Shown here: piece after piece, positions 1-7,236 of the stretch
How positions within the stretch are numbered: position 1 is the stretch's first letter
How the letters are laid out: every line of letters starts with the position of its first letter
DNA from: a virus
Strand: one strand, 5' to 3'
Virus record (IMG/VR): IMGVR_UViG_3300044714_000110
Location: 1-29,538 of that record
Length of the DNA stretch: 29,538 nucleotides
Translations under genes and position numbers: made by a program
The notes under the pieces: model-generated
What the model saw: the letters and a program-made list of their open reading frames with translations, nothing else
The model's database searches: none
What the model was told of the DNA's origin: nothing

Positions 1-349
1 ATCGACGATTAAGTGCTCTTCTGCTGTTAACGCGATGCGGAGGTACTCCGACGAACCGAAGCGGGCTAACTGTTCTCCACTTTCTTCTCCAGACGACGAC
101 CGTGCGACTGAAGCTTCAGTGCAGTAGATGAGGCAAATGCTTACCTATCTGAGTGATGGCGGAGAGGGGGGGATTGACCGCCCATGGCTAGCCCCGACAC
201 TCCTGCCTGCACAATTCTGCCCGCGTGCTGCACTAGATAGCAAGACCTGAGCGCCAGGCGAAACGAACCACACCAGACTGCCGAAGAGAGCACAGCCCGA
301 AAACGGCAGAATTGTAAAGATTGTAAACTGGCTCCTAGGAATCGCCCAT
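1..349. other. Left-edge stretch without a supported gene
   Basis: No gene with a normal start and good coding character was found here. A leftward frame is open from about 144 to the left edge and reads like protein (for example EYLRIALTAEEHLIVD at the edge), but it has no ATG, GTG or TTG in the window, so it may be a remnant or chance. Just before the first gene is a direct repeat of ATTGTAAA. No tRNA cloverleaf or attachment core was recognised. Confidence 0.4.
311..328. repeat. Tandem ATTGTAAA direct repeat upstream of first gene
   Basis: Two copies of ATTGTAAA with a 9-base period lie about 20-40 bases before the start codon of the 297-residue protein (coordinates may be off by one). 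The position suits a regulator-binding site or part of a promoter, but no factor is known. Confidence 0.35.
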
Positions 350-1243
350 ATGAAGCCACTCGATAAGGCCGATTTTCGTGCACGACGCTATTTGTTCGAA
401 AAGAAGGACTTCGCTCAGGCGAAGGGTGAATATCCCGGCCCCACAAATCTCATCGAAAAAACCACATGGATGAGTATTGTGGCTCTGCCAGATGATGTCA
501 GCATCAGAACCTCTGACAAGTACGGTCCACAAATTCGGACGATTTGGGATTATTGGGGCATGTGGACTTGGTTGGTACGCGGAATCCAGGCTCTAACGAC
601 GAATCCTGCCGAGTCGCCCACTGCAATTGCCGCATGTGATGCGACAGACGAATTTCAGGCGGCAACTTACGCAGCTCTCGTCGGATTCTATCGTCTAGCG
701 TTTTCTGCCCTTCGCAACGTGCTGGAACAGATCACGATTGCGGTGCAATTGACTCTTAGCAATGATGCTAAGAATTTCCGCGATTGGAGAAACGGCGAGG
801 AGCGGATCAGATTTGGTTGGGCTGCGGACATGCTTTCCAGCAATCCATCCGTAGTCATTTTGGAAAAACATCTGAAGGCCGCAACCAATGATTCTCTGTT
901 TGCCCAATCTCCGAAAGGATTAGTGCGTCGATTCTTTGTTGAAACATCAAAGTACACACACGGGGTAGCTGGTTTTGCAGATGGGGATTCGCGTAAGAGT
1001 AACGGACCTATCTTCTTACCCAAGACCTTCTTGCAATGGTGTGTCACCGCTCTCAAGACTTATGCCATCGTTCTGCACCAAATCAAGCTCGCTCATCCAA
1101 CCTTAAATGACGTGCCCGACGAGATTGAGCCGATTGGGCCGCCCCTTAGCGTCAACGATTTCCGACGACGCGTAATCGCGGATATTCCCCCGAACGATCC
1201 AGAGTTGGTTGTGCTGAACTCGCTAGCTGCCTTCTGGCCCTGA
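350..1243 (+). CDS. Hypothetical protein, 297 aa, possibly HEPN-like
   Basis: I do not recognise this protein. It has no signal peptide or clear membrane segment and looks like a soluble, mostly helical protein. The middle (about residues 95-240) has an LRNVLEQ helix, an FRDWRNGEE stretch and a later SKYTHG motif. Such a spacing of a helical Arg/Glu segment and a late His is reminiscent of HEPN-like helical domains found in RNA-targeting toxins and abortive infection proteins, but the match is by eye and weak. ATG at 350 has an AGGAA Shine-Dalgarno about 8-9 bases upstream. It sits alone, with non-coding DNA on both sides and GC lower than the structural genes, which fits an accessory (moron) gene. 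The open frame is certain; the function is not. Confidence 0.75.
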   Translation: MKPLDKADFRARRYLFEKKDFAQAKGEYPGPTNLIEKTTWMSIVALPDDVSIRTSDKYGPQIRTIWDYWGMWTWLVRGIQALTTNPAESPTAIAACDATDEFQAATYAALVGFYRLAFSALRNVLEQITIAVQLTLSNDAKNFRDWRNGEERIRFGWAADMLSSNPSVVILEKHLKAATNDSLFAQSPKGLVRRFFVETSKYTHGVAGFADGDSRKSNGPIFLPKTFLQWCVTALKTYAIVLHQIKLAHPTLNDVPDEIEPIGPPLSVNDFRRRVIADIPPNDPELVVLNSLAAFWP

Positions 1244-1369
1244 TCGCACGCGGAGTGCGCTTGTAGTCTGGAGACCAGCCACGCTGCAATAGTTCAGAAT
1301 TCTTCATAAGCGTGAAGCAGGCCGAGTGTTTCAAAAGGCTGAGGAATCTTCCGGAAACCCGTGGCCCGT

Positions 1370-1386
1370 TCGTACATCTCGTACGA
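1370..1386. promoter_or_regulatory. Inverted repeat TCGTAC-n5-GTACGA
   Basis: A perfect 6-bp inverted repeat with a 5-bp spacer lies in the 206-bp gap before the small coiled-coil gene. Its geometry suits a dimeric DNA-binding protein. No T-run follows it, so it is not a good terminator. Confidence 0.3.
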
Positions 1387-1449
1387 CACTCATGCCCAGC
1401 CCGCTCTGATCTTGAGTATTAAAGTCGCGCAACTTTGTATTTCTTCTTT

Positions 1450-1755
1450 ATGAACCCACGTCCACCAGCAAAGCCACGTCCCGTGATTGTCAATCGCGCA
1501 GTTGTTAAACCCGTCGTCAGGCCAGCGGTCTGCAGACTCAGTCCGGTATCCCAGCCGAAGGCTCAACAGCAGACCGTACTCGAACGTCTGGCCGCTCTTG
1601 AGCAGCGCGTCGAAACTTTGGAGATGGTTCTGGATTTCAAGAAGGACATCGCAGCCGCACGCGCCGATGTCGAACGACAAGAGAAGGAATCGCGCCAGGA
1701 GACTCAGGCTGGCCATTACCCCAGCTCTGGAATCCCGCGAATAGAAGTCGCGTAA
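1450..1755 (+). CDS. Small coiled-coil protein, 101 aa
   Basis: Unrecognised small protein. The N-terminal third is rich in Pro, Arg and Val (NPRPPAKPRP onward). Residues about 40-85 show heptad-like spacing of Leu and Val (VLERLAALEQRVETLEMVL), predicting a coiled coil, followed by a charged Glu/Arg/Gln tail. ATG at 1450 is preferred over an in-frame TTG at 1435, but neither has a clear Shine-Dalgarno sequence. It converges on the leftward regulator gene with a 26-bp gap. The opposite strand also has a long open frame here, so coding is likely rather than certain. Coiled-coil proteins of this size are often structural or regulatory partners; no function can be assigned. Confidence 0.5.
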   Translation: MNPRPPAKPRPVIVNRAVVKPVVRPAVCRLSPVSQPKAQQQTVLERLAALEQRVETLEMVLDFKKDIAAARADVERQEKESRQETQAGHYPSSGIPRIEVA

Positions 1756-1781
1756 CAGTAAGCTGTCGGGCTAAGTGGGTT

Positions 1782-2288
1782 TCATTTCGGAGCGGTCACG
1801 ATGTAACCTCTGCCGTCCGGCTTGAACACACTCCAGAAATCCTCGCCTCTTGCAATCCGTGCATACTCTGGAGAACCTTTGTAGTTTTCAAGATCATAAT
1901 CGTATAACTTCCGAAGCCAGTCGCGTCCCCATCCACGCGGTACAGGCCAGTGCTTGGTTCGCGCAGCCTGCTTCCACTCTTTCCGAGTGAGTCCGCGATA
2001 ACACGGTTCATTCTCTTCCGCATAACTTGTCGGTTTCGAAATGTTGGGATTCAGAGTTCCAAACCACTCCACAGACTTGCTGTAGACAGCGGCCAATCGT
2101 TCAAGTCGCACGAAGTCGATGCGCCCATGACCTTCGACCTTTGAGAAATACGATTGCGACCATCCCATGATGTATGCCACTTCAGGCTGCGTGTAACCCG
2201 CTTCTAGTCGCGCCTGTTTCAGCTTCTCCCGAAGCAGTTTCCTCCCTTTGGAATCCTGCGTTCTAACCTGCTGAACGATGGTTGCCAT
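1782..2288 (-). CDS. XRE-family helix-turn-helix regulator (repressor candidate)
   Basis: The only confidently leftward gene in the window. Residues about 22-73 of the 168-residue protein form a Cro/C1-type helix-turn-helix: KLKQARLEAGYTQPEVAYIM, then GWSQSYFSKVEGHGRID and LERLAAVYSKSVEWF, the usual family pattern. After it comes an unusual Trp- and Tyr-rich C-terminal part (CYRGLTRKEWKQAARTKHW and a YDYDLENYKGSPEYARI stretch) that I do not recognise; it has no LexA/CI-type peptidase signature. The ATG at 2288 is chosen over an in-frame TTG at 2351 because an inverted repeat and an extended -10-like TGCTATATT overlap the region between them, so the message may be nearly leaderless. It faces away from the replication block, the classic place for a phage repressor or early-gene regulator. 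Confidence 0.85.
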   Translation of the reverse strand: MATIVQQVRTQDSKGRKLLREKLKQARLEAGYTQPEVAYIMGWSQSYFSKVEGHGRIDFVRLERLAAVYSKSVEWFGTLNPNISKPTSYAEENEPCYRGLTRKEWKQAARTKHWPVPRGWGRDWLRKLYDYDLENYKGSPEYARIARGEDFWSVFKPDGRGYIVTAPK

Positions 2289-2305
2289 ATTCCGAAATGG
2301 AATAT
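2287..2305. promoter_or_regulatory. Candidate operator 1: ATATTCC-n5-GGAATAT
   Basis: A perfect 7-bp inverted repeat with a 5-bp spacer touches the start codon of the leftward regulator and overlaps its likely -10 sequence (TATATT on the minus strand). A dimeric XRE protein bound here would block its own promoter. The repeat is seen directly; its use as an operator is inferred. Confidence 0.55.
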
Positions 2306-2306
2306 A

Positions 2307-2327
2307 GCACTTTCCTGCATAAAGTGC
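2307..2327. promoter_or_regulatory. Candidate operator 2: GCACTTT-n7-AAAGTGC
   Basis: A second perfect 7-bp inverted repeat, with a 7-bp spacer, begins one base after operator 1 but has a different sequence. It lies in the divergent control region between the regulator and the rightward gene at 2410. Two adjacent dyads of different sequence could bind two different proteins or give ordered binding. Confidence 0.5.
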
Positions 2328-2409
2328 ATCGCTAAGTACCTGATTCAACAATAGAAATAGAGCACTGCAAACTTACCGGTTCTTCAGAATTTCTCTGGAT
2401 AAGTCTCCC

Positions 2410-3144
2410 ATGAGCGAAAATATCCAGCTAAGCCCTGCGCCCGAAGCCTCTGTCCTGACGGTTGTTCCCGCCAAGACCGAAGCTCGGGTGTTCGAAGCTG
2501 AGGCCACCAAATTGGCAGATTCTGCCATTTTGACAAACGCCGAAGCTACCACCGCAGTACGAACCGAAGATGATTTGTGCGCCGAGATCACACGGCTGTG
2601 GACCGCAAACAAAGTGAATCGCTACGAACTGGGCGAGAAGCTTTGTCAGCTTAAGCAGCAAGCCAAACACGGGGAATGGATGAAGAGAGTGGAGGCCACC
2701 ATTGGAATTCCCCAGCGTACGGTTAACAGCCTGATGAGCTACTACCGCGAGGAATTTCAGCAGCGGACGGCGAAGTCAGTGCTTGACGTCGCATTTGACG
2801 CTGAATTGGCAGACCCTGCCAATTCTGACCAAGAGGACGAACCGCAAGGCGAGCGGAACAAAGCCCCATACTTTCGTCCGAAGATTTCGCTGAAGTGGGA
2901 GGAACAGACGGCGTGGAAAAGTGCCATCGAGGTGATCATCGCCCAAGTGGACCACGTCAACAATCCCACCGAGGCAGTTTTTTACGCGGTGACCATGGCA
3001 GCGGAACGCTTCGCGGCTGTGGAGCCGACGGAACCTGCCGTCGAGGCAGTCACCGTCGATCCTCCTGCTGTGCCAGTGCCCCTTCTGCTCGCGGGAGCGC
3101 CTGAATACGCTCGACCGTATGACGAGTTTGAGGAGGTACAGTGA
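2410..3144 (+). CDS. DUF3102-like phage protein
   Basis: First gene of the rightward early operon, 244 residues. Residues about 55-115 carry the recognisable core: a helix with ELGEKLCQLKQQAKHGEW followed by MKRVEATIGIPQRTVNSLM and a YYRE end. This resembles DUF3102-type phage and plasmid proteins, in which an HGEW segment precedes a helix-turn-helix-like part. Flanks are low in complexity: an Ala/Glu-rich N-terminus and a Pro/Val/Glu-rich C-terminus (residues about 205-244). The stop overlaps the start of the next gene (TGATG), so the two are probably translationally coupled. No strong Shine-Dalgarno is seen before ATG 2410. A DNA-binding role in replication or regulation is plausible for the family but not proven. 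Confidence 0.8.
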   Translation: MSENIQLSPAPEASVLTVVPAKTEARVFEAEATKLADSAILTNAEATTAVRTEDDLCAEITRLWTANKVNRYELGEKLCQLKQQAKHGEWMKRVEATIGIPQRTVNSLMSYYREEFQQRTAKSVLDVAFDAELADPANSDQEDEPQGERNKAPYFRPKISLKWEEQTAWKSAIEVIIAQVDHVNNPTEAVFYAVTMAAERFAAVEPTEPAVEAVTVDPPAVPVPLLLAGAPEYARPYDEFEEVQ

Positions 3145-4061
3145 TGAAACTGCCCATCGTCACTCTTTCTCACCAAGAGCCAGAGCAGGAAATTGCTGCT
3201 CTGGAGGGGCAGTCGATTGGGGCGGGTCATTACGACCGCCTCATCGATCCGTCCACCATCTATCTCAAACCCAACGGAGAATTTCTCTGTCTCTGGCTCA
3301 AGAATGTGATTCCGCTGAATTTGCAGCGAGAAGCCTATCACGTACTTAAGCACAAAGAGATTGCCCCTCCCGGCAGTGCTAAGCGACGTGGTAAAGCGTC
3401 AGGGAACGGGGCAGATCGCAAAGCCGGGAGCAGCATCCTTGGTGCTTACGACAGAGATGGCCGCCATCATCCTTGTGCGGCAAAGGCTGCCTTCAACGCT
3501 AAACACCCGCATCTGTTTCGGCGATTTCTGCCGTACGCAATGAAGGTCAATCAACTGTATGAGAAGAACCTCCTGGCCATATACAACTCGCAATATTTGG
3601 TCGCTCTCGCAACGTGGCCAGAGTGGCTCGTTGGGAGCAGCGTCTTCACGACCATTCAAGTTAACAAGGGTTTCCGTACGCAGGTTCACAAGGACGGGAA
3701 CAACTTGCACAGCAGCGTCGCCCCGATGACTTGTTTCACTAATGCCGTTGGTGGAGAACTCATTTTTCCAAAGTACGGCGTCGCCGTTCCGTATGGCAAC
3801 GGAGACATGTTGTTCGCCAACGTTCACGAGTGGCACGGCAATGCACCGTTTGTCCGCGTTCTCAATACTACGTTCCGTACCACGTGTGTGTTCTATTACC
3901 GAGCACGAATGGTGCAGTGCGGAACGATGGCTGAGGAGATCGAGCGCATGCGGAATCGAGACCTCGGAGATCCGTTGTACGGCTGGATCAACGACGGAAA
4001 GTTCTTCTCACCGGAGGAACAAAGAAAGCTGACAGTTCCAGAAGAGGATGAACTGCTGTGA
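3144..4061 (+). CDS. 2OG-Fe(II) dioxygenase, TET/JBP-like (candidate DNA base hydroxylase)
   Basis: A 305-residue protein with the signature of the 2-oxoglutarate- and iron-dependent oxygenase fold. Counting from a possible GTG at 3141, the metal ligands are the HxD of HKDGNN (His183, Asp185) and His232 of EWHGN, with Arg246 a candidate 2OG-binding Arg. Between them is GGELIFPKYGVAVPYGNGD, which closely follows the pattern I know from trypanosome JBP and related TET/JBP enzymes (GGEL, PxxG, GD, HGN, then R and a YYRARM strand). Such enzymes oxidise the methyl group of thymine or 5-methylcytosine in DNA; phage members take part in DNA hypermodification. AGGAGG at 3131-3136 lies 7 bases from ATG 3144, so that start is preferred. 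No DNA methyltransferase or glycosyltransferase is in the window, so thymine, host-made 5mC, or a non-DNA substrate all remain possible. Confidence 0.8.
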   Translation: MKLPIVTLSHQEPEQEIAALEGQSIGAGHYDRLIDPSTIYLKPNGEFLCLWLKNVIPLNLQREAYHVLKHKEIAPPGSAKRRGKASGNGADRKAGSSILGAYDRDGRHHPCAAKAAFNAKHPHLFRRFLPYAMKVNQLYEKNLLAIYNSQYLVALATWPEWLVGSSVFTTIQVNKGFRTQVHKDGNNLHSSVAPMTCFTNAVGGELIFPKYGVAVPYGNGDMLFANVHEWHGNAPFVRVLNTTFRTTCVFYYRARMVQCGTMAEEIERMRNRDLGDPLYGWINDGKFFSPEEQRKLTVPEEDELL

Positions 4062-4147
4062 CGGCGGAGGAAAATTGACCGTCGGCACCAGCCACTAACG
4101 TGGGTATTAATTCCTGTCGTGCCGTGGCCGGGACGACATTTCATGGG

Positions 4148-4180
4148 GCGGTGAGCTTAGTCCCCTCACCGCTCTGTTCT
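4148..4180 (+). terminator. Hairpin after the dioxygenase gene
   Basis: A perfect 8-bp stem, GCGGTGAG (4148-4155) with CTCACCGC (4165-4172) and a 9-base loop, is followed by TCTGTTCT. The short, mixed T-tract makes it a modest intrinsic terminator or attenuator ahead of the replication genes. Confidence 0.5.
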
Positions 4181-4204
4181 ACTATCGGGACTAAATAGGG
4201 ACTA
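4158..4204. repeat. GGGACTA triplet: one inverted, two direct copies
   Basis: GGGACTA occurs at 4187-4193 and 4198-4204 (11-base period), and its complement TAGTCCC lies in the hairpin loop at 4158-4164. The last copy ends one base before the next start codon. The cluster could be a protein-binding site, or allow loop pairing between the hairpin and the ribosome-binding region of the next gene. Confidence 0.4.
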
Positions 4205-4205
4205 C

Positions 4206-4391
4206 ATGCCACACAAAGACATTCCAGCCGATGTCCCGCAGCGTGTGCTGCGTGATCCAGCGCGTCGAGATTCGCTCGAAGGTCGCGAAGTTTTCCCAGA
4301 CGAAATTATTTCATCCGTCTTCGCAGACGAGATTGAAGCCACCACTCTGCCAGAAGATCCCCACGAGAACAGCGATCTGACCGATTTATGA
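4206..4391 (+). CDS. Small acidic hypothetical protein, 61 aa
   Basis: Unrecognised 61-residue soluble protein, acidic in its C-terminal half (DEIISSVFADEIEATTLPED). It is accepted as real because its TGA overlaps the ATG of the replication gene (ATGA at 4388), a usual sign of translational coupling, and because an AGGG sits five bases before its ATG. Its place directly before the primase suggests an accessory replication role or simple translational coupling. Confidence 0.65.
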   Translation: MPHKDIPADVPQRVLRDPARRDSLEGREVFPDEIISSVFADEIEATTLPEDPHENSDLTDL

Positions 4392-6982
4392 GTCAACTGC
4401 GAGAGACGATAGCGGCGTTGTTCTACAGCGGACAGTTAGTAGAATTGCGCGTGCTCGGCCACAAGGCCACCTACGATCTGTGGTTCAACGAACCTGACCA
4501 GTTGGCTGAGGCTGCTGAAGAATTTAGCAACGATCCTTCGATCAAGGGCACGTACGTCACACTGCACACGCTCGACAAACAAAAGATCTGCACGAAGCAG
4601 CGTGGTGTCATCCTGAACTCGCTGGCGAATATGGCGAAGCCAGCAGCTCAAGCCACCACGAACGACGATGTGAAAGCCCTCAACTGGTTCCTCATCGACT
4701 GCGATCCAGAACGCACGAATGGACAGAGCAAATCCAACAGCACACGCGGAGAGAAGAAAGCTGCCGCTGATCGTGCGAATGTCGTGCACGAATACCTCAC
4801 TTCACTGGGATGGCCGGAACCTGTCCTTGCTGACAGCGGAAATGGCTGGCACATGCTTTACCGTGTCGATATTCCATTGTGGAAGGAACATGACGGGAAG
4901 CTGGTAGGCACGGGTGATGCGCTCATTCTGCGTAGTTGCTTGGTGGCTCTCAGCTCGATGTTCACGACACCCGAGGCCAAAATCGACATCTCGGTATGGA
5001 AGCCAGCACAGGTCACGAAGCTGTACGGCAGCATGACCAGAAAAGGTGCGAACGAGGAAGACAGACCATGGCGTCGCAGCAAACTAGTCGATGTACCGCG
5101 TCCGATTGAAACAGTACCGCTGGAGAAACTGAAGGAACTCGCCGCGCTCGCTCCACCAGAAGCCAGAAAGCGTCAGGGCGAAATGCCCACGCTGGAAGAA
5201 GATTTCGACATTGAAGATTTCTGCACTTTCTACGGGCTGGAAGTGATCGGCGAGCCATACGAGAAAGGTGATGGCAGAACCTACCACATTCTGGCTGAGT
5301 GTCCCCTTGCCGGGCACAAGCATTCTGGCGACGGCAACAAAACGGCGCTCATCATCGGCGATACGCTCGGCTTTCACTGCTGGAGTGACGACTGCGATGG
5401 CAAAACCATCGGCGATCTACTCCGCAAGCTGAACGAAACTCACAATCGCTACGATGGCCCGCTGTTCGTCGAGCAAGAGATCGACTGGAATGCATGGGGT
5501 GCAGCAGTGGATGTCGCAGAGATGCCTGAAGAAGAAAAGCCAGCGGAGACGTTCGAAGAAACTGACTCGCTGAAGTTCGAAGGCAAGATCGTAGTAGGTG
5601 CAACGCAGACACAAGAAGCACAGCCTATACAGCAGAAAAACTATGCCAAAATCACTTTGAAGTATCCCGAACTTGCATTCCCATACGAATCGCTGCCACC
5701 CGGACGCCTGAAAGATCTGGTGGACAAAGCCTGCGAAGGCGGACTCGATCCGGGACTCGCCTGTCCAGCCATTATGTCACTCGCATCTTCGCTCCCATTC
5801 AAAGATCGCATGGACGGAGCGAAGATCAATCTGTACGTCTGCCTACTCGCACTGGTTGGAGCTGGCAAGGATACAGCCATCAAGCGTGCGCTCAACGTGC
5901 TCGGCATCGAAGGCAACCAGTTGGTCTACACCTCGTATGCACCATCTGGCGAACGCAGCATTGCGATGCTGTTGGGCGACAAACAGACTGGCACCAAGAA
6001 CGCTCCTGTAACCACTCCAGGACCACTCCGTCACTGCATCGTTACAACCGAACTCGAAGATACGCTGGCGAAATCACGCGGAGAAACCAGCAGCGTGTTG
6101 CAAGCCATGCAGCACTACTGGGACCACAACAACAAAACCTATTCCGATTCGAAAAAGGGCACACAGAAGGTCAATTGCCGTTTGTCATGGCTCACAGCGC
6201 TGCCAGTAGGTGACGACGAGATCAGCACAGATGCATTTCGTCTGGCGTTTGGCGAGCATACTTCACACGGGATCGTGGATCGTATGTTCTTCGGCTTCAG
6301 CGAGCGCAAGTTCGACGGACGTCGTTCACGCAACTGGGAAGTGCCTTTCGATTTCAACAACTACACCATCGTTGATGATTCGCCGATGGACAACCCCAAC
6401 GTGAAAGTTACTGTGGAGCGGACAGAAACCCTGCTCGGTCGATTGCAGAAAGCAGAGGTTGTGGGCTTCGCTGATGGCGTTGAGGAGCTATATCTCAACT
6501 GGAATGGTGAAGGCCGCAGAACATACGACCTGCTGAAACTAGCTGTGATCGTGGCCCTGATCAACGGCCACAAGCAGATCGAAATGGAGGATTGGCAGTT
6601 CACCTGTGCGCTGATGGACTGGCAAGCGCGAATCCGCGAAGTATTCAGCACCGGAAAGGCCAAGCGTGTACACCAGGGTGAGATGAACGAACTCGTCATT
6701 AAAGAACTGGAAAAGCGCACTACGAAAGTTCTGGATGGAATCACCAGCGCCAACATGAAGATGATCCCTCAGAAGAACGGCAAGGGTGAAATGGTCGAGC
6801 GTCCCTTTGTCCGCTGGAAGGCGATGGCAAATGAAGGACGCTGGTACAAGTTCGGCATGGACGCGGAGCGAACCATCGACCAATTGCAGAAAGCAGCCGC
6901 GATCCAGTTCCGCGAGATCTACGACGGTGACACGACCGAGATCGACAAGTCGTGGATTCGTCTGATGGGGCAACCGAAATGA
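4388..6982 (+). CDS. Primase-polymerase / P-loop ATPase replication protein
   Basis: An 864-residue replication protein. The N-terminal part looks like an archaeo-eukaryotic-type primase-polymerase: FLIDCDPER gives the metal-binding Asp104-x-Asp106, SGNGWHMLYR (150-159) gives the Ser/His motif, and KIDISV (Asp200) is a likely third acidic motif. Residues about 305-336 form a zinc-binding candidate (Cys305, His310/312, Cys331, Cys336) like that of primases. The C-terminal half has a degenerate Walker A, LVGAGKDTA (Lys494), and a Walker B-like IVTTELED (about 551-558), resembling DUF3987/helicase-type ATPases. Between the two is a Glu-rich linker (about 365-415). It would make primers and probably unwind or load at the origin, which may be the iteron region just downstream. 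No separate DNA polymerase is in the window. Confidence 0.85.
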   Translation: MSQLRETIAALFYSGQLVELRVLGHKATYDLWFNEPDQLAEAAEEFSNDPSIKGTYVTLHTLDKQKICTKQRGVILNSLANMAKPAAQATTNDDVKALNWFLIDCDPERTNGQSKSNSTRGEKKAAADRANVVHEYLTSLGWPEPVLADSGNGWHMLYRVDIPLWKEHDGKLVGTGDALILRSCLVALSSMFTTPEAKIDISVWKPAQVTKLYGSMTRKGANEEDRPWRRSKLVDVPRPIETVPLEKLKELAALAPPEARKRQGEMPTLEEDFDIEDFCTFYGLEVIGEPYEKGDGRTYHILAECPLAGHKHSGDGNKTALIIGDTLGFHCWSDDCDGKTIGDLLRKLNETHNRYDGPLFVEQEIDWNAWGAAVDVAEMPEEEKPAETFEETDSLKFEGKIVVGATQTQEAQPIQQKNYAKITLKYPELAFPYESLPPGRLKDLVDKACEGGLDPGLACPAIMSLASSLPFKDRMDGAKINLYVCLLALVGAGKDTAIKRALNVLGIEGNQLVYTSYAPSGERSIAMLLGDKQTGTKNAPVTTPGPLRHCIVTTELEDTLAKSRGETSSVLQAMQHYWDHNNKTYSDSKKGTQKVNCRLSWLTALPVGDDEISTDAFRLAFGEHTSHGIVDRMFFGFSERKFDGRRSRNWEVPFDFNNYTIVDDSPMDNPNVKVTVERTETLLGRLQKAEVVGFADGVEELYLNWNGEGRRTYDLLKLAVIVALINGHKQIEMEDWQFTCALMDWQARIREVFSTGKAKRVHQGEMNELVIKELEKRTTKVLDGITSANMKMIPQKNGKGEMVERPFVRWKAMANEGRWYKFGMDAERTIDQLQKAAAIQFREIYDGDTTEIDKSWIRLMGQPK

Positions 6983-7236
6983 ACGTTGACGAGCTGTTCG
7001 AGAATCGCGAGAAACTGCGCGCCCTGGTCGCTGAGGCTAGGCTCTATATAGAGACAAACGAGCGACGTGTGGCAAAGAAGCGGGCGAAACTGAAGGAGCT
7101 GGAACACGGATTGGCGATGACTCAATCGGCCTTGGACGGCATGGAAGCCAACCGCCAGCCGGGTGCGCCGTCGATTTTCGGCGAAGGGTGCGGAGCAAGG
7201 AGCTTGTATGATTCATCATGCGGCTCCCGGTCATGA
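6979..7236 (+). CDS. Small coiled-coil protein, 85 aa
   Basis: Starts at ATG 6979 inside the ATGA overlap with the replication gene. Residues about 5-60 are charged and helical, with regularly spaced Leu, Val and Ala (VAKKRAKLKELEHGLAMTQS), predicting a coiled coil; the last 25 residues are Gly/Ser-rich and probably disordered. The 3' end overlaps the next gene by 29 bases in another frame. An upstream in-frame ATG at 6952 lies within the replication gene and is less likely. It could be a helper of the replication protein, but no family is recognised. Confidence 0.65.
   Translation: MNVDELFENREKLRALVAEARLYIETNERRVAKKRAKLKELEHGLAMTQSALDGMEANRQPGAPSIFGEGCGARSLYDSSCGSRS

Noticed and set aside
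1-144. Leftward frame open to the left edge, protein-like
   Set aside because: No ATG, GTG or TTG within the window and a stop just upstream; could be a remnant, but cannot be supported as a gene.
1390-1716. 108-codon leftward frame opposite the small coiled-coil gene
   Set aside because: Contains scattered Cys/Trp and no domain; the rightward frame has a better coiled-coil pattern, though neither is certain.
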